Shown: positions 26,024 to 35,147 of the stretch, one piece after another
Numbering within the stretch: position 1 is the stretch's first letter
Layout of the letters: every line of letters begins with the position of its first letter
Assembly (NCBI RefSeq): GCF_026586625.1
Contig: NZ_JAODIW010000010.1
Coordinates: 396,755-460,754 of the forward strand
Direction: 5' to 3'
DNA from: Halobium salinum
GTDB lineage: Archaea > Halobacteriota > Halobacteria > Halobacteriales > Haloferacaceae
DNA length: 64,000 bases
Program-made: the position numbers and the translations under genes
The notes under the pieces: model-generated
Told to the model about the DNA's origin: nothing
The model's input: the letters and a program-made list of their open reading frames with translations, nothing else
The model's database searches: none

Positions 26024-26587
26024 TTAGCTGATGAACTTGTTGTTCCGCCAGTCGACGCCGCCGTTCTCGCCGCCGTTCTTCGAGGGGCTCTCGACGACCT
26101 CGACGCTCGCCGGACGCGGCTCGCCCTCGACGATGCGTGTGGCGGTGAGCTCCCCGTCAAGTTCGGTGATGGCCGTCAGCGTCCCCTTCTCGGACTGTCG
26201 GGCGATCTCCTGGAGGACGAGGAACATCGGGTACTGGAGGGCGGTGTTCTGGAGGACGGTCTCGCGGTCGCCCTTGAAGCAGGCGAACTCCACGAGCTCC
26301 GAGGGAATCTCCTCCTCCTCCTCACCCCACTGGGGGCCACCGGCGCGCGGCGGCTCCTCCTCGTACACCCGCGTCTCGGTGACGCTCGCTTTCAGCTGGG
26401 CGGTCGGGGTGTACTTCGAGAGGCTGTCGTCGGCGGCGATGGCCTTGATGATGAGGGTGTTGTTCCGCCGGGTGAGGTCGATGTCGTCGATCTCCGGCGG
26501 GAGGTCGGGGTCGTTCTCGAGGAACGCTTCGAGGTCTTCAAGGGGCAGTTCCAGAGTCGAGTGAAGTCGATATACGCGGCCTGACAT
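26024..26587 (-). CDS. haloarchaeal conserved protein (DUF7110-like)
   Basis: 187 residues, soluble, strongly acidic with an 'EEEEE' run at about 90. Starts 'MSGRVYRLHSTLELPLEDLEAFLENDPDLPPEIDD'. I recall this as a widely conserved haloarchaeal family annotated DUF7110; no function is assigned. The N-terminal alpha/beta pattern and Asn/Arg-rich end ('GGVDWRNNKFIS') carry no catalytic motif I can recognise. Confidence 0.8.
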   Translation of the reverse strand: MSGRVYRLHSTLELPLEDLEAFLENDPDLPPEIDDIDLTRRNNTLIIKAIAADDSLSKYTPTAQLKASVTETRVYEEEPPRAGGPQWGEEEEEIPSELVEFACFKGDRETVLQNTALQYPMFLVLQEIARQSEKGTLTAITELDGELTATRIVEGEPRPASVEVVESPSKNGGENGGVDWRNNKFIS

Positions 26588-26754
26588 GGTGTGTGCGTTG
26601 AGGTGACTGCGACGCCCGCTGTTGTACGGTCCGCTGCTGCGCGGTTCCCTGACCGGGTCTGCGGTACGGTACGGCGCGTAGCCTTATGGGGCTTTCGAGG
26701 CGGTGACGCCTGCCGCTTTCTCCCCGGCTCTCGGGGTCGGTGCGACGCGCCGGT

Positions 26755-27099
26755 TCAGTTTCCGGAGAGGGTCGCCCCGAGTTCGCCGCGCTCGTCGAGT
26801 TCGGCGAGGATGTCGCTCCCGCCGACGAACTCGCCGTTCACGTACGTCTGCGGCGTCGTCTCCCAACCGCTGTGTTCGTTGAGGGCGACGCGGAACTGGT
26901 CCAGCGCCGGGAGCACGTCCACCGTCTCGAACTCCTCGCGGTACTTCGAGACGAGTTCGAGGGCGCGCTGAGAGTAGCCACACTGGGGCATGAGCCGGTT
27001 CCCCTTCATGAACAGCACCACCTCGTTCTCCGCGATGGCCTCGTCGACGCGCTGCTGGACGTCCTCCTGGGTCATGTCGCTCTCGGGCTGGAACGTCAT
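26755..27099 (-). CDS. monothiol glutaredoxin-family protein
   Basis: 114 residues from ATG 27099. Residues about 11-105 are a Grx4/GrxD-like domain: 'VLFMKGNRLMPQCGYSQRALELV' with a single active Cys40 in CGYS, 'TTPQTYVNGEFVGGSDILAEL' providing the cis-Pro and glutathione-site Gly-Gly-Ser-Asp. CGYS replaces the usual CGFS. Such proteins deliver Fe-S clusters rather than reduce disulfides; haloarchaea use gamma-glutamylcysteine instead of glutathione. Confidence 0.92.
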   Translation of the reverse strand: MTFQPESDMTQEDVQQRVDEAIAENEVVLFMKGNRLMPQCGYSQRALELVSKYREEFETVDVLPALDQFRVALNEHSGWETTPQTYVNGEFVGGSDILAELDERGELGATLSGN

Positions 27100-27251
27100 G
27101 GCGTCGGATAGGTGGCCGGCACTCAAAGGGGTTGCGTCGTGGGGTCGAATCCCGAAAGCGACCGGCAAGAGCGACTGCGAGCCGCGGTGACGCGCGGACA
27201 CTCGTCGCGCTCGGTGGCGCCGGGTCGTTCGTCGAACCCCGTGCCGCCGGG

Positions 27252-27908
27252 TTACTCGTCGGACTCGGCGCCGACGCGCACGACGTTGATGAGCGAGTCG
27301 ACGGGGACGCCGTCCACCTCGTCGACGCCCTGCTTGTCCACGAGCACGACGCAGGCGACCGGGTTGCCGCCGGCCTCGCGCACCGCTTCGATGGTCTCGC
27401 GCATCGTCGTCCCGCTCGTGATGGTGTCGTCGACGATGTAGCAGTCCCGCCCGCGCACCTGCGCGAAGTTCCGCGAGAAGCTGCCGCCGAGGTCCTCGAT
27501 GTCCCCCTCCTCCCACTGGTGTTTGCGGGGGGCGTAGGCCGCGAGGTCGGTGTCGAGTTCGTTCGCGACGACGGTGGCGAGCGGGACGCCCGCCTTCTCG
27601 ATGCCGACGGTGAGGTCGACGCTCCGGTCGTCGCCGGCCATCAAGTCCGCGAGCGTCCGCCCGACCGAGGTGAGGCGCTTCGAGTCCCGGCCGATGGCGC
27701 TCCAGTCGACGTGGATGTCGTCGGGGCCGCCGCTCCCGGTGGTCACCGGTTCCTCGCCCGAACTCGGCTCGCTCGTCGCACCCGACCGCTCGACCAGCCA
27801 GCTCGCCGTCTCCCGCGAGACGTTCAACTCGTCGGCTATTTCGCCCTTCGAGAGTCCGCGCTCGGCCAACTCCGCCGCGCTGGCGATCAGGTCGTCAACG
27901 TTCTTCAT
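27252..27908 (-). CDS. gfcR: transcriptional regulator GfcR (OPRT-like)
   Basis: 218 residues from ATG 27908. HTH at about 12-42 ('ELAERGLSKGEIADELNVSRETASWLVER') fused to an orotate-phosphoribosyltransferase-like effector domain with the PRPP loop 'CYIVDDTITSGTT' at 156-168. In Haloferax GfcR activates genes of glucose and fructose breakdown. Its start lies inside the 3' end of gdh (14-nt overlap), so the two are co-transcribed, which matches the known gdh-gfcR neighbourhood. Confidence 0.93.
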   Translation of the reverse strand: MKNVDDLIASAAELAERGLSKGEIADELNVSRETASWLVERSGATSEPSSGEEPVTTGSGGPDDIHVDWSAIGRDSKRLTSVGRTLADLMAGDDRSVDLTVGIEKAGVPLATVVANELDTDLAAYAPRKHQWEEGDIEDLGGSFSRNFAQVRGRDCYIVDDTITSGTTMRETIEAVREAGGNPVACVVLVDKQGVDEVDGVPVDSLINVVRVGAESDE

Positions 27909-28971
27909 ACGTGCCGAATTCGACGGCCGTTTTGATAACGGTGTCCCCATCGTCGAACGCCCGCTCGAACTCGCTCACGTCGTACACTCCGGTGACGAGG
28001 TCGTCGAGGAAGCGGCGCGGGAGTTCGAGCAGCGACCGCGAGGCGGCCTCGAAGTGCCGCCGACCCGAGTTGACGCTCCCGACCATCGCCTTGTTGTGCA
28101 GCACCATCTCGCTGTGGAACGCGCCGGCGTCGACCTCGAACTCACCCGGGCCGGGAACGCCCAGTAGGGCGGCCACGCCGTTGGGCGCGAGCGCCTGTAC
28201 CGACTGGAACGGATGACGCGCGTACCCCGTCGCCTCGTAGACGAAGTCGACGTGCTCGTACACCTCGGGCATCCGGTCGACAGGCGTCTTTCGGGAGTCG
28301 ACGTACGTCGCCCCGAGGTCCTCCATGATGTCGATGGTCGGGTCCGGGCGGTCGCGGCGTCCCAGACAGTAGAGGCGCTCGTAGCGGTCGTCGCGGTCGA
28401 GCATCGCGAGCGTCAACAGGCCCAGACTCCCGTTGCCGAGCACGAGCGCGGACTCGGGTTCCCAGGTGAACGACGAACGCGACGTCTCGGCGAGTTCGAA
28501 CGCCTTCTCCGAGATGGAGATGGGCTCGATGAGGAAGCCGAGGTCGGCCTGCGACGCCGGAATCCTGACCAGGTCTTCGGCCGGGCTGGTGAAGTACTCC
28601 GCCATGAACCCGTGAGCGCCGACGATGCCGCGCTCGTGGTAGCTCCCCTCCGGCGCCATGTCGGCCTCGCCGTGCTCGAAGTACTCGTTGCCGCCGTTGG
28701 GCGGTCGTCGGACGGTCGGAACGACCACGTCGCCCTCGGAGAGGGCGGTTCCGTTGGAGTCGACGACCTGTCCGACGGCCTCGTGGCCGAGCACGAGGTG
28801 GTCGTCGCCCGCGGGCGTCCCGCCGTGGCCGCCAGCGATGACCTCGTGGTCGGTCCCGTCGACACCGACGCGCAGGGTCCGGACGAGCGCCTCCCCGTCG
28901 CTCGGGTCGGGCCGCGGCTTCTCGATGAGGGTGGGCTCGCGTTCCCCCTCTCGAACTCCGATGGTTCTCAT
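27895..28971 (-). CDS. gdh: glucose 1-dehydrogenase, haloarchaeal type
   Basis: 358 residues. Medium-chain zinc dehydrogenase and first enzyme of the semi-phosphorylative Entner-Doudoroff route (glucose to gluconolactone, NADP-preferring in family). Ligand positions agree with the H. mediterranei enzyme: Asp38 replaces the usual Cys in 'GVDGTDHEV', His63-Glu64 in 'GHEAVG', and Glu149 in 'IEPISISEKAFE'. Nucleotide fold 'LVLGNGSLGLL' is clear. Leads the gdh-gfcR transcript. Confidence 0.95.
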   Translation of the reverse strand: MRTIGVREGEREPTLIEKPRPDPSDGEALVRTLRVGVDGTDHEVIAGGHGGTPAGDDHLVLGHEAVGQVVDSNGTALSEGDVVVPTVRRPPNGGNEYFEHGEADMAPEGSYHERGIVGAHGFMAEYFTSPAEDLVRIPASQADLGFLIEPISISEKAFELAETSRSSFTWEPESALVLGNGSLGLLTLAMLDRDDRYERLYCLGRRDRPDPTIDIMEDLGATYVDSRKTPVDRMPEVYEHVDFVYEATGYARHPFQSVQALAPNGVAALLGVPGPGEFEVDAGAFHSEMVLHNKAMVGSVNSGRRHFEAASRSLLELPRRFLDDLVTGVYDVSEFERAFDDGDTVIKTAVEFGTYEER

Positions 28972-28994
28972 ACTCCGTGCTACGGGGCCACCCC

Positions 28995-29005
28995 TCTAAA
29001 GATTT
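28995..29005 (-). promoter_or_regulatory. TATA-like box of gdh-gfcR
   Basis: Minus-strand AAATCTTTAGA, 24-34 nt upstream of the gdh ATG at 28971. Confidence 0.55.
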
Positions 29006-29146
29006 ATTCTGTGCTGAGTAAAGAACTTGTGTCGTCGTTGTCGAGTCCCGGAACGGCTTCAGATGGGTCTCTCCGTCGCTGTAGCTCCCGGACGGGAGAT
29101 GCGAGGACGGGAGAACCGGATGACGCCTCTGGCGTGTCGGGGGCCG

Positions 29147-29458
29147 TCAGTCGAGGTCGACGTCCACGTCGGCGTCGAGGCGTTCGAACACCGCTTGGAG
29201 GTCGAGGTCGGTCTCGATCTCCCGCTTCACCCGTTCGCGTTCGCGGACGGCCGAGGAGTCGGCGTCGTACGCCCTGACGTACTCCGCGCGCGTGTGCTCG
29301 TTGAACGCGTGTCGAATCGCGAAGTACCCCTCCGGGACGACGGTGCCACACACCTTACACTGGTGGCGGTCGTGCTCGTTCGTCTGGTGGACGATGGCGG
29401 CCTCGACGTCCTCGAAGCGACCCTGACAGCCGTCGACGCCACAGACCCAGCGGCTCAT
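29147..29458 (-). CDS. C2H2-like zinc-finger protein
   Basis: 103 residues. 'CGVDGCQGRFEDVEAAIVHQTNEH' is a C2H2-type finger (Cys-x4-Cys...His-x4-His) and 'CKVCGTVVPEGYFAIRHAFNEH' a second CxxC...H-x4-H unit, followed by an acidic helical tail. Small haloarchaeal nucleic-acid or protein-binding factor; from memory a DUF7565-type family. A TATA-like GGTTATACG lies about 30 nt upstream. Confidence 0.82.
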   Translation of the reverse strand: MSRWVCGVDGCQGRFEDVEAAIVHQTNEHDRHQCKVCGTVVPEGYFAIRHAFNEHTRAEYVRAYDADSSAVRERERVKREIETDLDLQAVFERLDADVDVDLD

Positions 29459-29589
29459 GTTCCCCCACTCGTCAGGCGGGTCGTATAACCGTTTTCCTCG
29501 GGTCCCCGACTCTCTCGACGGTCGAGTACCCCACTTCGGCGAACCGTTCGCCGTTCCGAACAGTAACCCCTAAGCGACCGCCTGTCGCA

Positions 29590-30363
29590 GTGCGGAGCGT
29601 GACGAGGTCCACGACGAGCCGCGTCGACGTGCACGTGAAGCTCCTCGACGAGCGCGTCGTCTCGCGTGCGAAGGCCCGCGGTCTCGACGTGCTCGTCTAC
29701 GCGCCGCACTTCGTCCGACTGCCCGACATCCGGGAGGCGGCCGCCCGCTTCACCGACGACGACCTCCTCGTGGTGCCCGCCCGCGAGGTGTTCACCGGCT
29801 CGTGGCGCGACCGCAAGCACGTCCTCGCCGTCGGCCTCGACGACCCGGTGCCGGACTTCATCGAACTGGACGCCGCGCTGGCGGAGTTCGAGCGGCAGGG
29901 CGCCGCGACGCTGGTCCCCCACCCGGAGTTCCTAAACGTGAGCCTCTCGCGCGCGGACGTGGCGGCCCACGCGGACGTCATCGACGCCGTCGAGGTGTAC
30001 AACGCCAAGTGCCAGTTCCGGGCGAACCGCCGCGCGCTGTCGGTCGCCCGCGACGTGGGGCTCCCCGGCTTCGGCTCCTCGTACGCCCACCTCCGCTCGA
30101 CCGTCGGCGAGGCGTGGACCGAGTTCGACCGCGCCATCGACACCGTGGCCGACCTCGTCTCGGCGCTCCGCGAGGGTGCCGACCGTCGCGTCGTCAGGCG
30201 CTCGGGCGCGAGCCACCGTCTCCGGAGTCTCCTCGAGTTCGCCCACCTCGGCTACGAGAACTCGTGGGGGAAGCTCGACCGCCTCTTTCTCTCCGGGATG
30301 GAGCCGACCCACCCGCGCCACGTCGCCTACGAGAACCGCTTCGACGACGTGGCGAGCTACTGA
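29590..30363 (+). CDS. PHP-domain phosphoesterase-like protein
   Basis: 257 residues. 'RVDVHVKLLDERVVSRAKARGLDVLVYAPHF' is the first PHP motif region (HxH of the classical motif appears as DVHV here), followed by 'VVPAREVFT', 'LVPHPEFLN', 'AVEVYNAKCQFRANRRAL' and 'GSSYAHLRSTVGEAWTEF', the usual order of PHP blocks with partly substituted metal ligands. Probably a metal-dependent hydrolase or degenerate relative. Start uncertain: GTG at 29590 or 29599. Confidence 0.8.
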   Translation: MRSVTRSTTSRVDVHVKLLDERVVSRAKARGLDVLVYAPHFVRLPDIREAAARFTDDDLLVVPAREVFTGSWRDRKHVLAVGLDDPVPDFIELDAALAEFERQGAATLVPHPEFLNVSLSRADVAAHADVIDAVEVYNAKCQFRANRRALSVARDVGLPGFGSSYAHLRSTVGEAWTEFDRAIDTVADLVSALREGADRRVVRRSGASHRLRSLLEFAHLGYENSWGKLDRLFLSGMEPTHPRHVAYENRFDDVASY

Positions 30364-30374
30364 CTACCCACTCA

Positions 30375-30869
30375 CTACACGCCGACCGCACCGACCGCCG
30401 CGAGCGCCTGCTGGGTCGCGTCGAGGGGAAGGACGTAGTAGTGGACGAACGCGAAGGCGAGGACCTCGACGACCGTCACGGCGAACGTCACCGCGTCGGC
30501 CCAGTTGCTGCTCACCGGCACCCCGAACGGGAGGCTGTACTCCTTCTCCAGCGGGTAGAACAGGGCGATACCGCGTCTGCTCCCGAGCAGGTCGAGCACG
30601 TAGTGGGTGAGCACGCCGACCCAGACGTACTGGAGGTTGCCGAAGACGACCGGGTACGCGAGGAAGATTCCCAGCACGAGCAGGTTGTGGAGCGTCTTCC
30701 GGTGCTTGCCGAACGCCGTGTCCACGTCCGGGAACAACGCACCGAGGACGATGGGCACCGAAATCTCGGCGATTGTCACGAACGTCGGCGTGTCGCCGCT
30801 CGGCTCCAGCACGTAGCCGATGCCGACCGCCAGGAGCACCGCGTTCAGCACGTGACCGCGCTTGTTCAT
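30375..30869 (-). CDS. YdjM-like metal-dependent hydrolase, membrane-bound
   Basis: 164 residues with four to five TM segments. 'MNKRGHVLNAVLLAV', 'LGALFPDVDTAFGKHRKTLHNLLVLGIF' and 'GVLTHYVLDLLGSRRGIALFYPLE' hold the conserved His/Asp residues (H6, the PDxD block, HRxxxHN, THxxxDL) of the LexA-binding inner-membrane-associated hydrolase family. Substrate unknown. Convergent with the PHP gene, 11 nt apart. Confidence 0.88.
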   Translation of the reverse strand: MNKRGHVLNAVLLAVGIGYVLEPSGDTPTFVTIAEISVPIVLGALFPDVDTAFGKHRKTLHNLLVLGIFLAYPVVFGNLQYVWVGVLTHYVLDLLGSRRGIALFYPLEKEYSLPFGVPVSSNWADAVTFAVTVVEVLAFAFVHYYVLPLDATQQALAAVGAVGV

Positions 30870-30924
30870 CTTCTCGGGACTCTCGGGGGAGGTGGTACAA
30901 ACGTTTCGAGTCGCCGTCCCGCGT

Positions 30925-31443
30925 TCAGGACCGTTTTTCGACCCTCTCCAGCAGGGTCTCGAGCGCCCCGCGCGCTATCCGCTCTTTCACCTCGACCCGC
31001 GAGCCGTCGTGCTCGTGGCGTTCGACGCGCGAGAACGACTCGCCGGACCCCCACGGCGCGGCGTAGGCGACGCCGACGAAGACGGTGCCGACGGGCTTCT
31101 CGCCGCTTCCTCCGTCGGGGCCGGCGATGCCGGTCGTCGCCAACCCCCAGGTCGTATCGGCCACGTCGCGCACGCCGCGCGCCATCGCCCCGGCGACCGG
31201 TTCGCTGACGGCGCCGTGGGCGTCGAGGGCCTCCCGCGGGACCGCGAGTTGCGCGCGCTTGGCGTCGTAGGAGTAGGTGACCAGCGAGCGGTCGAAGTAG
31301 TCGCTGGAGCCGGGGACGTCGGTGAGCAGGGAGCCGACGAGGCCGCCGGTGCAGGACTCGGCGACCGCGACGGTGGCGTTCGATTCTCGTAACGCGTCGC
31401 CGACTCGCTCCTCTATCGGGGGGTCGTCCGCGAACTCTCTCAT
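30925..31443 (-). CDS. CinA-type nicotinamide-nucleotide amidohydrolase
   Basis: 172 residues from ATG 31443. 'VAVAESCTGGLVGSLLTDVPGSSDYF' and 'ATTGIAGPDGGSGEKPVGTVFVG' are the invariant blocks of the CinA C-terminal domain, which deamidates NMN in pyridine-nucleotide recycling. The N-terminal COG1058 part of full CinA is absent, as in many archaea. The open frame continues upstream through the repeat at 31532-31663, but that extension is not a real N-terminus. Confidence 0.92.
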   Translation of the reverse strand: MREFADDPPIEERVGDALRESNATVAVAESCTGGLVGSLLTDVPGSSDYFDRSLVTYSYDAKRAQLAVPREALDAHGAVSEPVAGAMARGVRDVADTTWGLATTGIAGPDGGSGEKPVGTVFVGVAYAAPWGSGESFSRVERHEHDGSRVEVKERIARGALETLLERVEKRS

Positions 31444-31531
31444 GGGTCGTGGTTCGGGTGAGTGGTGTATGAAGGTGCGGCGTGAATCGTGCGAATCCGA
31501 GTCGTCGTGGCGGGGGTCCACGGTCACAGTG

Positions 31532-31663
31532 ACCTTCGGAAGCCCCCGACGTCTCGGCTCCGCTGACTCGCTGCGCGCCTCGCCTCGTTCGCTACGCTCA
31601 CTCGGCTGTGGTGCTTGCGTCGTCGGAGTCGCCGAGACGCCGGCCCCTTCCGGAGTCCCACCC
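31532..31663 (+). repeat. modular dispersed non-coding repeat, short form (132 bp)
   Basis: Left end ACCTTCGGAAGCCCCCG, a central CTCG/CGCT-rich segment, the core GTGCTTGCGTCGTC, and right end CCGGCCCCTTCCGGAGTCCC. The same ends and core, in inverse orientation, bound the 184-bp element at 35148-35331. Located between cinA-like and ABC exporter genes; it contains no transposase or gene. Confidence 0.8.
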
Positions 31664-31731
31664 ACCGGCTGGTCGGCTCGCGTCGTTCGGTGAAAAGCAG
31701 ACCCGTCGAGGCGGCGGCGGACCCCGAAGGC

Positions 31732-33624
31732 TCAGAGACCCGGAATCGTCTCCAACTCGCCCGCCTGCACCCCCCAGAGGTCGGCGTAGAGGCCGTCCTC
31801 CGCCAGCAGTTCGTCGTGGCTCCCGCGCTCGACGACGCGGCCGTCCTCGACGACGAGGATGGTGTCCGCGTCCTTGACCGTGGAGAGGCGGTGGGCGATG
31901 GCGAGCGTCGTGCGGTTCTCGGTGAGACGGTCCAAACTCTCCTGGATGCGCATCTCCGTCTCGGTGTCCACGTCGCTCGTGGCCTCGTCCAGAATCAGGA
32001 GTTCCGGGTCCTGCAGGAGGATGCGCGCGATGCCGACGCGCTGGCGCTGGCCGCCGGAGAGTTTGACGCCGCGCTCGCCGACCTCGGTGTCGTAGCCGTC
32101 GTCGAGGTCGGTGATGAACTCGTGAGCCTGTGCGGCCTTCGCGGCTCGGACGACCTCGTCCTCCGTGGCGTCGAAAGAGCCGTACCGCAGGTTCTCGGCC
32201 ACCGTGCCGGCGAAGAGGAACGTCTCCTGGCTCACGTAGCCGACGTGTCGACGGAGGCTCCCGAGGTTCACCTCGGCGATGTCCTGGCCGTCGACGCGAA
32301 TGCTCCCGTCGTCAACATCGTAGAACCGGAGCAGGAGCTTCAGGAGCGTGGACTTCCCGGCGCCGGTCGGCCCGACGAGCGCCAGGGTGTCGCCGCCGGG
32401 GAGGTCGAAGGACACGTCGTCGACGACGGGGTCCTCGACCTCGGCGGCGTCGCCCTCGTAGGTGAAGCGCACGCCGTCGTACTCCACGCGGCCCTCGTCG
32501 ACGACGAGGTCGGGAGCGTCCTCGTCCTGCGCGAGGTTCCCGGGCTCGTCCATCAGCCCGAAGATTCGCTCCGAGGAGGCCACGGCCTGCTGGTACATGT
32601 TCACCAGTTCGCCGAACTGCGCCAGCGGCCAGATGAACCGCTGGGAGAGGAAGACGAACGCGACGAACTCCCCGGCCGAGAGGTCCCCGGAGAAGAACAG
32701 CGGCGGGCCGCTGAACACCCAGAGACCCCCCAGGGCGTAGGTGAGGACGAACCCGATACCGGCCGTCAGCCGCAGGCCGGGGAAGAAGGTGATACGGGTC
32801 TTGATGGCCTTCCAGTTCGTGTCGTAGTACTCCCCGGAGGAGTCCTCGACGCGGTCGAACTCGTATCCCTCGGCGTTCGACGCCTTGATGACCTCGATGC
32901 CGCCGAGGTTGTTCTCCAGCCTGGAGTTGAGCCGACCGACCGTCGAGCGGACCTCGGCGTACATCGGCTGGATGCGCTGGACGAACTTGTGGGTGAAGAC
33001 GCCGACGACCGGCACCGTCACCATCGTGACGACGGCCAACTGCGGATTCAGGTAGAACAGGAACCCGACGACGCCGACGACGGTCGTGGCAATCATCGAC
33101 GCGACGAACAGCCCGCCGTTGAGGAACTGCTCCAGTCGGTTGACGTCGTTGTTCAGGATACTCATCAGCTCGCCGGTCTGCTTGTCGGCGAAGAAGCCGA
33201 GGTCGAGGCGCTGCATCGCGCCGTAGGTGTCGACGCGCACCTGGTGCTGGATGGACTGGGCGAACTCGTTCAGGCCCCAGCCCTTCACCCACGTAAAAAT
33301 CGCACTGCCGGCGAAGGTCACCGCGATGACGGCCGCGGAGAACCAGAACTGGCCGACGGGGCTCGCCGGGACCAGCCAGTCCGGCACCAGCGGGAGCGAG
33401 AACGGCTGCGGCGGGCCGGTGAAGAACGCGTCGACGGCCGCGCCGAGCACGAACGGCGGCACGAGCGCGAGCACGTGGGCGCCGACGCTGGCGAGCAGCC
33501 CCACCGTGAGCGGGAGCCAATTCTCCCGGCCGTACTCGTCGAACAGCCGGCGCATGGGTTGGTCGACGCGGGCGCGTTGGTCTTCGAACGTGTCGTCGTC
33601 GTCGTCGGGCGTGTGGTGTGACAT
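31732..33624 (-). CDS. ABC exporter, fused TM and ATPase domains
   Basis: 630 residues from ATG 33624. Residues about 35-340 hold six TM helices of an ABC type-IV exporter half ('LGFFADKQTGELMSILNNDVNRLEQFL' is the coupling-helix signature); about 375-610 is the nucleotide-binding domain with Walker A 'GPTGAGKST', signature 'LSGGQRQR', Walker B 'LLILDEATSDVD' and switch His in 'AIAHRLSTV'. Works as a homodimer or heterodimer exporting lipids, drugs or other hydrophobic compounds. Long untranslated-looking stretch upstream. Confidence 0.95.
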   Translation of the reverse strand: MSHHTPDDDDDTFEDQRARVDQPMRRLFDEYGRENWLPLTVGLLASVGAHVLALVPPFVLGAAVDAFFTGPPQPFSLPLVPDWLVPASPVGQFWFSAAVIAVTFAGSAIFTWVKGWGLNEFAQSIQHQVRVDTYGAMQRLDLGFFADKQTGELMSILNNDVNRLEQFLNGGLFVASMIATTVVGVVGFLFYLNPQLAVVTMVTVPVVGVFTHKFVQRIQPMYAEVRSTVGRLNSRLENNLGGIEVIKASNAEGYEFDRVEDSSGEYYDTNWKAIKTRITFFPGLRLTAGIGFVLTYALGGLWVFSGPPLFFSGDLSAGEFVAFVFLSQRFIWPLAQFGELVNMYQQAVASSERIFGLMDEPGNLAQDEDAPDLVVDEGRVEYDGVRFTYEGDAAEVEDPVVDDVSFDLPGGDTLALVGPTGAGKSTLLKLLLRFYDVDDGSIRVDGQDIAEVNLGSLRRHVGYVSQETFLFAGTVAENLRYGSFDATEDEVVRAAKAAQAHEFITDLDDGYDTEVGERGVKLSGGQRQRVGIARILLQDPELLILDEATSDVDTETEMRIQESLDRLTENRTTLAIAHRLSTVKDADTILVVEDGRVVERGSHDELLAEDGLYADLWGVQAGELETIPGL

Positions 33625-33986
33625 CCGTGTCTGTGGTCTGCGTGTCGTGGGCGGTCTGTGGGCGGTCCGCGGTCGTGCCCCCGACGGCTCGGGAGGGACC
33701 GCGGCGGAGCGGCGGCGAGGGTCGGTCGATACGTTCCGACGGGTGCGACCGCGGGCGTCGGCGCTGGTCGGTCGGTGGCGGTCGACGCCCCGGCGCCGCC
33801 GCTCCGGCGGGGGAGACGGCCGACTCGGCCGCGGAGCGGTGCGGGTGACGGCGACAGAAATCAGGCGAGTCGAGTCATCGGTCGTCCTCTCCCGACTCGT
33901 ATCACGGGTAGAACATAACGGTTCCGACGGTGTGACACGGACCCCCGTGGGGAAAGGCACAGGTAGTCGGCGCCAGCAGTCACCAC
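33625..33986. other. intergenic region between divergent ABC exporter and aminotransferase genes
   Basis: 362 bp without a credible gene. Very GC-rich (Arg/Gly-coding if translated) except for an AT-richer patch near 33895-33920 (ATCACGGGTAGAACATAACGG), which probably contains the divergent promoters; that would give the exporter a 5' leader of roughly 250 nt. Confidence 0.5.
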
Positions 33987-35084
33987 ATGGAGTACGACGA
34001 GCCCCTGTTCTTTCGCGTGATGCAGTACGCGGCCCGGGCCGACCGCGACGTCGTCGACATGGTCAGCGGCAACCCCGACTGGGACGCCCCGCCAGCCCTC
34101 CGCGACGGTCTCCACGAGTACGCCGACGCACCGACCGAGGCGTTTCAGTACCCGCCGAGCGAGGGGCTCCGTGGCCTGCGCGAGGAGATCGCCGAGCGCC
34201 GCAACGTCGACGCGGCGCAGGTCGTCGTCACCGTCGGCACCGCCGAGGCGAACTACCTCGCGATGGCTCGCGCGCTCGAACGCGACGCCGGCGACGAGGT
34301 GATTCTGACCGACCCCGTCTACCCCTACTACCCCGGCAAGACCTCGATGCTCGGCGGCCGCGCGACGTTCGTCCCCGTCGACGACCGCGGTCGACTCGAC
34401 GCCGCCGACGTGCGCGAGGTCGCCAGCGAGGACACCGCCTGCATCGTCGTCAACACCCCCAACAACCCGACGGGCGCGGTGTACGGTCCCGACACGATGC
34501 GCGAACTCGCGGACGTCGCAGAGGAGTATGACGCCCTGCTCGTCGCCGACGAGGTGTACGACCACTTCGATTACTCCGGCCGGTTCGAGTCCGCCCTCTC
34601 CGTCGACTCCGACCACCGAGTCGTCACCAGTGGCTTCTCGAAGTCGATGGCGATTACGGGCTTCCGCGTCGGGTACGCTGTCTTCCCCCACGACCTCGTC
34701 GAGGCAGCCAAGACCCGGCACATGCTGGTCAACATCTCGGCCAGCCGCCCGGCTCAGCAGGCCGTGCTCGACGCCCTCCAGGGGACGCCCGCCGAGTACT
34801 ACGAGGAGACCCGCGACATGCTCCGCGAGCGCATCGACGCCTTCACCGACGCGCTCGACGCCGCCGGCGCCGAGTACACCACGCCGGACGGTGCGTTCTA
34901 CGTCATGGCCCGCTTCGACGGGTTCCCCGGCACGATGGAGAACGTACAGCGCCTCATCGACGAGGCGGGCGTCGCCGGCATGCCCGGCGAGGCGTTCGGC
35001 GAATCGCGCTCGGACTGGCTCCGCTTCGCGCTGGTCACCCCCCGCGCCGACGAGGCCGCCGAACGGTTGGCGGACTACTTCTGA
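33987..35084 (+). CDS. PLP-dependent aminotransferase, class I/II
   Basis: 365 residues. Fold-type I aminotransferase: 'VTVGTAEANYLAMARAL', 'VNTPNNPTGAVY', 'LLVADEVYDHFDY' and the Schiff-base Lys in 'SGFSKSMAITGFRVGYA'; the C-terminal Arg region 'SDWLRFALVTP' binds the substrate carboxylate. Resembles aspartate/aromatic aminotransferases; precise substrate unknown. Full length, own promoter. Confidence 0.93.
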   Translation: MEYDEPLFFRVMQYAARADRDVVDMVSGNPDWDAPPALRDGLHEYADAPTEAFQYPPSEGLRGLREEIAERRNVDAAQVVVTVGTAEANYLAMARALERDAGDEVILTDPVYPYYPGKTSMLGGRATFVPVDDRGRLDAADVREVASEDTACIVVNTPNNPTGAVYGPDTMRELADVAEEYDALLVADEVYDHFDYSGRFESALSVDSDHRVVTSGFSKSMAITGFRVGYAVFPHDLVEAAKTRHMLVNISASRPAQQAVLDALQGTPAEYYEETRDMLRERIDAFTDALDAAGAEYTTPDGAFYVMARFDGFPGTMENVQRLIDEAGVAGMPGEAFGESRSDWLRFALVTPRADEAAERLADYF

Positions 35085-35147
35085 ACGGCGGACGAATCGG
35101 CGCGACCCCCGGATTTCCGCCGAACGACGCTCGGTTCGACAGACAAC

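Noticed and set aside
30925-31665. Longer CinA-like protein starting upstream within the repeat
   Set aside because: The extension is encoded by the non-coding repeat (31532-31663); the conserved domain starts right after ATG 31443.
31615-33621. A long plus-strand open frame (over 600 codons) opposite the ABC exporter
   Set aside because: It is the complement of a clear ABC transporter with all motifs. Such long antisense frames arise from GC-rich codon third positions; its product has no domain.
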